DNA of 64,000 nucleotides, taken from positions 992,001 to 1,056,000 of the forward strand of contig NZ_JBINNY010000001.1 in NCBI RefSeq assembly GCF_051297175.1. Reading direction: 5' to 3'. Below the pieces are notes generated by a model, which saw only the letters and a program-made list of their open reading frames with translations, was not told the DNA's origin and ran no database searches. Source of the stretch: Dryocola sp051297175 (GTDB lineage: Bacteria > Pseudomonadota > Gammaproteobacteria > Enterobacterales > Enterobacteriaceae). The position numbers and the translations under genes were made by a program. Of this stretch, positions 58,852 to 64,000 are shown piece by piece. Position 1 is the first letter of the stretch. The number at the start of each line of letters is the position of its first letter.

Positions 58852-59897
58852 TGGATATGCATAACCTCACCTGGCTGCACGGCAAGCCTGAAGGTACCGG
58901 GTTGATTAAGGCCAATCCGGAAGATTTCGTGGTTATCGAAGACCTCGGCTTCGGGCCGGACGGCGACGGCGAACATTTGCTGCTGCGTATCCTGAAAAAG
59001 GGCTGTAACACGCGCTTTGTGGCGGACGCGCTGGCGAAGTTTCTCAAAGTGCACGCCCGTGAGGTAAGTTTTGCCGGGCAGAAGGACAAACACGCGGTGA
59101 CCGAACAGTGGTTCTGCGTGCGTCTGCCGGGCAAAGAGATGCCGGACATGAGCGCCTTTCAGCTTGAAGGCTGCGAGGTGCTGGAATATGCGCGCCATCG
59201 CCGCAAGCTGCGCCTCGGCGTGCTGAAAGGCAACAATTTTACTCTCGTGCTGCGTGAGGTTAGCAACCGCGCCGAGCTTGACGCCCGTCTGAACGCGATT
59301 TTAAAAGACGGCGTGCCGAACTACTTTGGCAGCCAGCGTTTTGGCATAGGCGGCAATAACCTCAACCAGGCGCGGCGCTGGGCGCAGAGCAATTCTCCGC
59401 TGCGCGATCGCACTAAACGCAGTTTTTATTTGTCTGCGGCCCGCAGCGCGTTGTTTAATCAAATTGTTAGCCTTAGACTGAAAAAACCAGACTTTAATCA
59501 AGTTGTTGACGGCGATGCGCTACAATTGGCAGGGCGCGGCAGCTGGTTCGTAGCGACCGGCGAAGAACTCTCTGTATTACAACAACGTGTAGATAGCGGC
59601 GAGCTGTTAATTACGGCGCCGCTGCCGGGCGACGGTGCGTGGGGCTCGCTCAACGCGGCCCTTGAGTTCGAACAGCTTTGCATCGCCGAAGAAACGGATT
59701 TGCAGTCTTTACTGGTGCGCGAACGCGTTGAAGCCGCTCGCCGCGCCATGCTGGTTAAGCCAGAAGAATTACGTTGGAACTGGTGGGATGATGTGACGGT
59801 GGAGGTGAGCTTCTGGCTGCCCGCCGGCAGCTTCGCCACCAGTGTGGTCAGGGAACTTATGAATACGCCGGGTGACTATGCGAATATTGCTGAGTAA
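58851..59897 (+). CDS. truD: tRNA pseudouridine(13) synthase
   Basis: TruD converts U13 of tRNA-Glu to pseudouridine. ATG 58851 gives 348 residues; an adjacent GTG at 58848 would give 349 and place the catalytic aspartate of SFAGQKDKHAVTEQW at residue 80, the E. coli number, so either start is possible. Further TruD marks are NYFGSQRFGIGGNNLNQARRW (split at FGIGG) and the C-terminal PAGSFATSVVRELMNTPGDY. It overlaps surE by 20 bases. Confidence 0.95.
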   Translation: MDMHNLTWLHGKPEGTGLIKANPEDFVVIEDLGFGPDGDGEHLLLRILKKGCNTRFVADALAKFLKVHAREVSFAGQKDKHAVTEQWFCVRLPGKEMPDMSAFQLEGCEVLEYARHRRKLRLGVLKGNNFTLVLREVSNRAELDARLNAILKDGVPNYFGSQRFGIGGNNLNQARRWAQSNSPLRDRTKRSFYLSAARSALFNQIVSLRLKKPDFNQVVDGDALQLAGRGSWFVATGEELSVLQQRVDSGELLITAPLPGDGAWGSLNAALEFEQLCIAEETDLQSLLVRERVEAARRAMLVKPEELRWNWWDDVTVEVSFWLPAGSFATSVVRELMNTPGDYANIAE

Positions 59898-60639
59898 CGA
59901 TGACGGTATCCATGCGCCGGGCATTCAGGCGCTGGCTAAGCGGCTGCGCGAATTTGCCGAGGTGCAGGTCGTGGCGCCGGATCGCAATCGCAGCGGCGCA
60001 TCAAACTCGCTGACGCTTGAATCCTCGCTGCGTACCTTTACGCTCGCCAACGGCGATATTTCGGTGCAGATGGGCACGCCGACGGACTGCGTTTATCTCG
60101 GCGTGAACGCGCTTATGCGCCCGCGCCCGGACGTGGTGGTCGCGGGTATTAACGCCGGGCCGAATCTTGGCGACGACGTTATCTATTCCGGCACCGTCGC
60201 CGCTGCGATGGAAGGGCGTCATTTAGGGTTTCCCGCGTTGGCGGTTTCGCTAAACGGCTACACGCACTACGACACCGCGGCCATTATCACCTGCACTATT
60301 TTGCGCGCCCTGTCGCGCGAGCCGCTGCGCACCGGGCGCATCCTCAATATCAACGTTCCCGACCTGCCGCTTGAGGAAATCAAGGGCATTCGCGTAACGC
60401 GCTGCGGCAGCCGCCACCCGTCGGACAAAGTCATTCCGCAGGAAGATCCGCGCGGCAACACGCTCTACTGGATTGGCCCGCCGGGCGATAAGTTCGATGC
60501 CGGTCCGGATACCGACTTTGCGGCAGTAGACGAAGGCTACGTATCGGTAACGCCGCTGCACGTCGATTTAACCGCCTACGGCGCGCAAGACGTGGTCAGC
60601 TCCTGGCTAAGCAAAACGGGAGTCGCTGAGCAATGGTAG
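59878..60639 (+). CDS. surE: 5'/3'-nucleotidase SurE
   Basis: SurE is a broad nucleoside monophosphate phosphatase (also exopolyphosphatase) tied to stationary-phase survival. ATG 59878 (MRILLSNDDGIHAPG) gives 253 residues as in E. coli; a GTG at 59872 would add two. Metal ligands are Asp8 and Asp9 of SNDDG, Ser in NRSGASNSLT near 39, and Asn in SGTVAAA-preceding INAGPNLGDDVIYSG near 92. It lies inside the end of truD and overlaps pcm by seven bases. Confidence 0.96.
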   Translation: MRILLSNDDGIHAPGIQALAKRLREFAEVQVVAPDRNRSGASNSLTLESSLRTFTLANGDISVQMGTPTDCVYLGVNALMRPRPDVVVAGINAGPNLGDDVIYSGTVAAAMEGRHLGFPALAVSLNGYTHYDTAAIITCTILRALSREPLRTGRILNINVPDLPLEEIKGIRVTRCGSRHPSDKVIPQEDPRGNTLYWIGPPGDKFDAGPDTDFAAVDEGYVSVTPLHVDLTAYGAQDVVSSWLSKTGVAEQW

Positions 60640-61262
60640 TCAGCAAACGCGTTGAAGCACTTCTAACTCAGCTTCGTGCCCAGGGCATCAAGGACGAACA
60701 GGTTCTTGATGCGATTGCGCAGGTGCCGCGTGAAAAATTTGTCGACGAAGCGTTTGAGCACAAGGCCTGGGAAAATACGGCGCTGCCGATTGGCTCGGGC
60801 CAGACCATTTCGCAGCCGTATATGGTTGCGCGCATGACCGAACTCCTCGAGCTGACGCCGGAATCCCGAGTGCTGGAAATCGGCACCGGCTCGGGCTACC
60901 AGACGGCGATTCTGGCGCATCTGGTGCACCACGTCTGTTCGGTCGAGCGTATCAAAGGGCTGCAGTGGCACGCCAGGCGTCGCCTCAAGCAGCTCGATCT
61001 GCACAATATTTCTACCCGTCACGGCGATGGCTGGCAGGGCTGGCATGCTCGTGCGCCATTTGACGCTATCATTGTTACGGCGGCTCCGCCTGAGATCCCA
61101 ACGGCGCTGCTGGCCCAGTTGGACGAGGGCGGCATTCTGGTGCTCCCTGTGGGAGATGACCGGCAGTTTTTAAAACGCGTTCGTCGCCACGGCGGCGAAT
61201 TCATTATTGATACGGTAGAAGCCGTTCGTTTTGTACCCTTAGTGAAGGGCGAACTGGCATAA
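60633..61262 (+). CDS. pcm: Protein-L-isoaspartate O-methyltransferase
   Basis: Pcm methylates abnormal isoaspartyl residues with SAM, starting protein repair. The 209-residue protein has PIGSGQTISQPYMVARM near residues 52-68 and the SAM motif VLEIGTGSGYQTAILAHL near 80-97, then IIVTAAPPEIPTALL. It is one residue longer than E. coli Pcm (MVVSKRV against MVSRRV). It overlaps surE by seven bases, and the surE-pcm pair is a conserved stationary-phase unit upstream of nlpD-rpoS. Confidence 0.96.
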   Translation: MVVSKRVEALLTQLRAQGIKDEQVLDAIAQVPREKFVDEAFEHKAWENTALPIGSGQTISQPYMVARMTELLELTPESRVLEIGTGSGYQTAILAHLVHHVCSVERIKGLQWHARRRLKQLDLHNISTRHGDGWQGWHARAPFDAIIVTAAPPEIPTALLAQLDEGGILVLPVGDDRQFLKRVRRHGGEFIIDTVEAVRFVPLVKGELA

Positions 61263-61365
61263 CCTGGACGTTTCCTGTTTTCTTATCAGAACAGTGGCGT
61301 AACGTAGCCAGCGCAATTTCTGCCGTACTTCATCTGCATATTATTGATTTATTTTTGGGGGATAC

Positions 61366-62523
61366 ATGAGCGCGGGAAGCCCGACTTTTACATTACGCCG
61401 TATGGCGGCGTTATCGCTGGTGAGCCTGTGGCTCGCCGGCTGTAGCAGCAACGATACTCAGGCACCCATCAGCTCGGTCGGTGGCAACAGCAATGCGGGC
61501 GGCAGCTCTTCCGGCGGGATGTTAATCACGCCGCCGCCGAAAATGTCCGCGCCGGCACAGACCCCGCAGATCCAACCGGTACCGCAGCCGACCATGCAAT
61601 CGTCGGCGCAGGCGATGCAAACGCAACCTGTGCAAACACAGCCGGTTATCCAATCCGAACCTGTACAAACCCAAAATGGCCGTATCGTTTATAACCGCAA
61701 GTATGGGAACATTCCGAAAGGCAGCTATGCGGGCGGCAGCACCTATACGGTTAAACGCGGCGATACGCTGTTCTATATTGCCTGGATTACCGGGAACGAT
61801 TTCCGCGATCTTGCGCAGCGAAACAACGTAGCGGCCCCGTACGGCCTCGAAGTTGGGCAAACTCTGCAAGTGGGCAACGCATCCGGTACGCCAATCACCG
61901 GCGGAAATGCGGTGACCGCGGCGGATGCCACTGCACAAGGAGTGAACAACCCAGCTGCACAAAACACAAGCACAGTGGTTGCTTCCAAACCGACAATTAC
62001 GTATTCTGAAGACTCAGGTGAACAGAGTGCTAACAAAATGTTGCCGAATAATAAGGGTACTGCGACTGCCGTCACAGCACCTGTTACGGCACCTGTGGTT
62101 AGCTCTACAACTACCGTACCGACAGCCAGCAGCACGTCCGACAGTGCGCCAATTTCAACCTGGCGCTGGCCGACTGATGGCAAGATTATTGAGAACTTCT
62201 CTGCTACTGAGGGTGGCAATAAAGGGATCGATATTTCGGGCAGTAAAGGACAGGCTATCGTCGCGACCGCTTCAGGCCGCGTGGTATATGCCGGTAACGC
62301 ACTGCGCGGTTACGGTAATCTGATCATCATAAAACACAATGATGATTACCTGAGTGCCTACGCCCATAACGATACAATGCTGGTCCGGGAACAACAAGAA
62401 ATCACGGCGGGGCAGAAGATAGCTACCATGGGTAGCACCGGAACCAGTTCAACAAGATTGCATTTTGAAATTCGTTACAAGGGGAAATCCGTAAACCCGC
62501 TGCGTTATTTACCGCAGCGATAA
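61366..62523 (+). CDS. nlpD: Murein hydrolase activator NlpD
   Basis: NlpD is an outer-membrane lipoprotein that activates the amidase AmiC in daughter-cell separation. The 385-residue protein has a lipobox WLAGC with lipidated Cys26, a Gln/Thr/Pro-rich linker (repeated TQPVQTQPV), a LysM domain (TYTVKRGDTLFYIAWITGND, near residues 126-170), a second low-complexity linker, and a C-terminal LytM/M23 domain. That domain is degenerate: the metal histidine position reads NKGIDISG, as in E. coli, so it is not a peptidase itself. The rpoS promoter and leader of E. coli lie inside this gene. Confidence 0.95.
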   Translation: MSAGSPTFTLRRMAALSLVSLWLAGCSSNDTQAPISSVGGNSNAGGSSSGGMLITPPPKMSAPAQTPQIQPVPQPTMQSSAQAMQTQPVQTQPVIQSEPVQTQNGRIVYNRKYGNIPKGSYAGGSTYTVKRGDTLFYIAWITGNDFRDLAQRNNVAAPYGLEVGQTLQVGNASGTPITGGNAVTAADATAQGVNNPAAQNTSTVVASKPTITYSEDSGEQSANKMLPNNKGTATAVTAPVTAPVVSSTTTVPTASSTSDSAPISTWRWPTDGKIIENFSATEGGNKGIDISGSKGQAIVATASGRVVYAGNALRGYGNLIIIKHNDDYLSAYAHNDTMLVREQQEITAGQKIATMGSTGTSSTRLHFEIRYKGKSVNPLRYLPQR

Positions 62524-62577
62524 ACCGGCAAAGCACTCCATCATAAGTGTTTTGCCCAGGGATCACGGGTAGGAGCC
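62471..62577 (+). promoter_or_regulatory. rpoS mRNA leader (sRNA pairing strand and ribosome site)
   Basis: The segment TTCGTTACAAGGGGAAATCC (from 62471, continuing GTAAACCC) is the nlpD-internal stretch to which DsrA, RprA and ArcZ pair in E. coli, and it is kept here. The start-proximal strand GGGATCACGGGTAGGAGCCACC (split; AGGAG at 62571-62575) is also kept, so the inhibitory fold can form. The connecting part, about 62528-62558, differs from E. coli. Confidence 0.7.
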
Positions 62578-62582
62578 ACCTT

Positions 62583-63575
62583 ATGAGTCAGAATACGCTG
62601 AAAGTTAATGAGTTAACCGAAGACGCGGAATTTGATGAGAACGGAGTTGAGGCTTTTGATGAAAAAGCTCTCGTAGAAGATGAGCCCAGTGATAACGACA
62701 TTGCCGAAGAGGAGCTGTTGTCACAGGGCGCCACACAGCGTGTGTTGGATGCGACTCAGCTTTATCTTGGGGAGATCGGCTATTCCCCATTATTGACTGC
62801 CGAAGAAGAAGTTTATTTTGCTCGCCGCGCTCTGCGTGGTGATGTTGCCTCCCGCCGTCGCATGATCGAAAGTAACCTGCGTCTGGTGGTAAAGATTGCC
62901 CGTCGCTATAGCAATCGTGGTCTGGCGCTGCTGGATCTGATTGAAGAGGGTAACCTGGGGCTGATTCGTGCGGTAGAGAAGTTTGACCCAGAGCGTGGGT
63001 TCCGTTTCTCAACGTACGCGACATGGTGGATTCGTCAGACCATCGAACGGGCAATCATGAACCAAACCCGTACGATTCGCCTGCCGATTCACATTGTGAA
63101 AGAGCTGAACGTTTATCTGCGTACTGCCCGAGAACTCTCCCACAAGCTGGATCATGAGCCAAGTGCGGAAGAGATCGCCGAGCAGCTGGATAAACCCGTT
63201 GATGATGTCAGCCGTATGCTGCGCCTCAACGAACGTATCACCTCAGTAGACACTCCGCTGGGCGGCGACTCTGAAAAAGCGCTGTTGGATATCCTGGCGG
63301 ATGAGAAAGACAATGGTCCGGAAGACACCACGCAAGACGATGATATGAAACAAAGCATCGTTAAGTGGCTGTTCGAACTGAACGCTAAGCAGCGTGAAGT
63401 GCTGGCACGTCGTTTCGGTCTGCTGGGTTATGAAGCTGCAACACTGGAAGATGTGGGCCGCGAAATCGGGCTGACTCGTGAACGTGTTCGTCAGATTCAG
63501 GTTGAAGGCCTGCGCCGTCTGCGCGAAATCCTGCAGACTCAGGGGCTGAATATCGAAGCGTTGTTCCGCGAATAA
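62583..63575 (+). CDS. rpoS: RNA polymerase sigma factor RpoS
   Basis: RpoS is the general stress and stationary-phase sigma factor. ATG 62583 (MSQNTLKVNELTED) with AGGAG eight bases upstream gives 330 residues, as in E. coli. An upstream frame from 62547 is leader. Region 1.2/2 includes LDATQLYLGEIGYSPLLTAEEE and RRMIESNLRLVVKIARRYSNRG, region 2.4 has FSTYATWWIRQTIERA, the RssB-contact lysine region follows, and region 4.2 ends with TLEDVGREIGLTRERVRQIQ. No frameshift or early stop of the kind often found in laboratory strains is seen. Confidence 0.97.
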   Translation: MSQNTLKVNELTEDAEFDENGVEAFDEKALVEDEPSDNDIAEEELLSQGATQRVLDATQLYLGEIGYSPLLTAEEEVYFARRALRGDVASRRRMIESNLRLVVKIARRYSNRGLALLDLIEEGNLGLIRAVEKFDPERGFRFSTYATWWIRQTIERAIMNQTRTIRLPIHIVKELNVYLRTARELSHKLDHEPSAEEIAEQLDKPVDDVSRMLRLNERITSVDTPLGGDSEKALLDILADEKDNGPEDTTQDDDMKQSIVKWLFELNAKQREVLARRFGLLGYEAATLEDVGREIGLTRERVRQIQVEGLRRLREILQTQGLNIEALFRE

Positions 63576-63593
63576 TCGACTCTTCAAACAAAA

Positions 63594-63622
63594 AAGCGGT
63601 GACCTTTGTCACCGCTTTTTTT
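63594..63622 (+). terminator. Rho-independent terminator after rpoS
   Basis: AAGCGGTGAC-CTTT-GTCACCGCTT is a perfect 10-bp stem followed by seven T. Confidence 0.92.
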
Positions 63623-63632
63623 ATGGCTTTTT

Positions 63633-63780
63633 GTCGGGTGGCGCTACGCTTACCCGACCTACAAAGAGCCGTTGTAGGGTGGATAAGCGAATGCGACATC
63701 CTCCATATTGTCATGTGGCGCTACGCTTACCCGACCTACAAAGAGCAGTAGTAGGGTGGATAAGCGAATGCGCCATCCAC
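63633..63780. repeat. Tandemly duplicated BIME between rpoS and mutS
   Basis: Two copies, 77 bases apart, of a unit made of a GTGGCGCTACGCTTACCCGAC palindrome half and a GTAGGGTGGATAAGCG / GCGCCATCC palindrome, joined by CTACAAAGAGC. The copies differ at only a few positions (GTCGGG/GTCATG, CCGTTG/CAGTAG, GCGACATCC/GCGCCATCC). The first REP of copy two has lost part of its pairing arm. Confidence 0.88.
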
Positions 63781-63787
63781 CGCAAAA

Positions 63788-64000
63788 CTAAACCAAACTC
63801 TTCAACCGATAAATCCACTCCAGCGCCTGACGCGGCGACAGCGAATCCGGGTCCAGATTCTCCAGCGCTTCTACCGCAGGCGATGTCTCTTCCGCGACGG
63901 ACAGCAGCGACATCTGCGTTCCATCCACCTGGGTTGCCGCCGTATTGTTAGACACTGTCTCCAGCTCGCGCAGCTTCTGGCGGGCGCGCTTGATAACGTC
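63788..64000 (-). CDS. mutS: DNA mismatch repair protein MutS (C-terminal end only)
   Basis: Only the last 70 codons are in the window; the rest of the gene (about 780 residues) continues past the right edge. The visible part reads DVIKRARQKLRELE, then QVDGTQMSLLS and EALENLDPDSLSPRQALEWIYRLKSLV, matching the C-terminal tail of E. coli MutS, including the beta-clamp/tetramerisation region. It is convergent with rpoS, separated by the rpoS terminator and a BIME. The genes that lie between rpoS and mutS in E. coli are absent. Confidence 0.95.
   Translation of the reverse strand, partial: DVIKRARQKLRELETVSNNTAATQVDGTQMSLLSVAEETSPAVEALENLDPDSLSPRQALEWIYRLKSLV

Noticed and set aside
63633..63780. 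Possible CRISPR array from the direct repeats after rpoS
   Set aside because: There are only two copies, the unit is 77 bases with internal palindromes of the REP type found elsewhere in the window, and there is no spacer pattern or cas gene.
63631..63951. 106-codon open frame on the plus strand after rpoS
   Set aside because: It consists of duplicated REP sequence followed by antisense to mutS.
1..64000. tRNA genes, insertion sequences or prophage attachment sites
   Set aside because: No cloverleaf-like sequence ending in CCA, no transposase or integrase frame and no flanking direct repeats were recognised; the metZWV-type tRNAs found near mltA in E. coli are not between mltA and tcdA here.

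Overview
The window is an ordinary chromosomal backbone segment of a member of the Enterobacteriaceae. Gene order from mltA through csdAE, gcvA, rlmM, sdaCB, ppnN, queF, syd, csrB, truC, gud genes, barA, rlmD, relA, mazG, pyrG, eno, queE/queD, cysJIH, iap, cysDNC, ftsB, ispDF, truD, surE, pcm, nlpD, rpoS and mutS follows the E. coli/Salmonella 61-64 min region. Proteins are near E. coli length and read as close orthologues, and base composition is GC-rich. The genus cannot be fixed from the sequence. A ramR-romA-ramA locus and a GlcNAc-type PTS/nanE cluster point towards the Klebsiella/Enterobacter/Cedecea side of the family rather than E. coli itself.

Layout. Bases 1-9 kb carry the end of mltA, the tRNA ct6A genes tcdA and csdAE, lipoprotein ygdI, the GcvB sRNA with its regulator GcvA, ygdD, rlmM, xni and an aminotransferase. 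Bases 9-15.9 kb hold hexuronate genes (kdgT/kduI, divergent, with a KdgR-type operator), the serine uptake/deaminase pair sdaC-sdaB, and ppnN. Bases 16-25 kb hold queF, syd, the CsrB sRNA with two UvrY boxes, yqcC-truC-yqcA, and a glucarate operon gudP-gudX-gudD extended by a glycerate kinase. Bases 25.3-27.6 kb are an accessory efflux-regulator locus (ramA, romA, ramR) with a recognisable RamR operator lying over the romA promoter. Bases 27.7-38.3 kb are barA, rlmD, relA, mazG, pyrG and eno. Bases 38.4-45.2 kb are accessory metabolism: adhP, an M20 peptidase with a YjiG/YjiH membrane pair, an RpiR regulator, and a PTS EIIBC translationally coupled to NanE. Bases 45.3-56.8 kb hold queE/queD and the sulfate assimilation genes cysJIH and cysDNC. 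Between these two cys groups are iap and one unusual, AT-richer gene. The rest is the conserved ftsB-ispDF-truD-surE-pcm-nlpD-rpoS run and the end of mutS.

Several genes work together. BarA (27.7 kb) is the sensor that, through UvrY, drives csrB (17.7 kb); both are here with the UvrY boxes intact. GcvA drives the divergently transcribed GcvB. The six cys genes make sulfide from sulfate (ATP sulfurylase, APS kinase, PAPS reductase, sulfite reductase). QueD, QueE and QueF are three steps of queuosine synthesis. The PTS/NanE pair should take up and epimerise an N-acetylhexosamine, most likely ManNAc.

The most interesting object is the 407-residue protein at 51125-52348, in the cysH-iap interval where E. 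coli K-12 has its type I-E cas genes. I recognise no family over its full length, but its C-terminal third has a His/Cys arrangement resembling the caspase-like autoprotease domain of large bacterial toxins. Intergenic spaces are dotted with REP/BIME palindromes (about ten loci). No tRNA, rRNA, insertion sequence, prophage or CRISPR array was seen.
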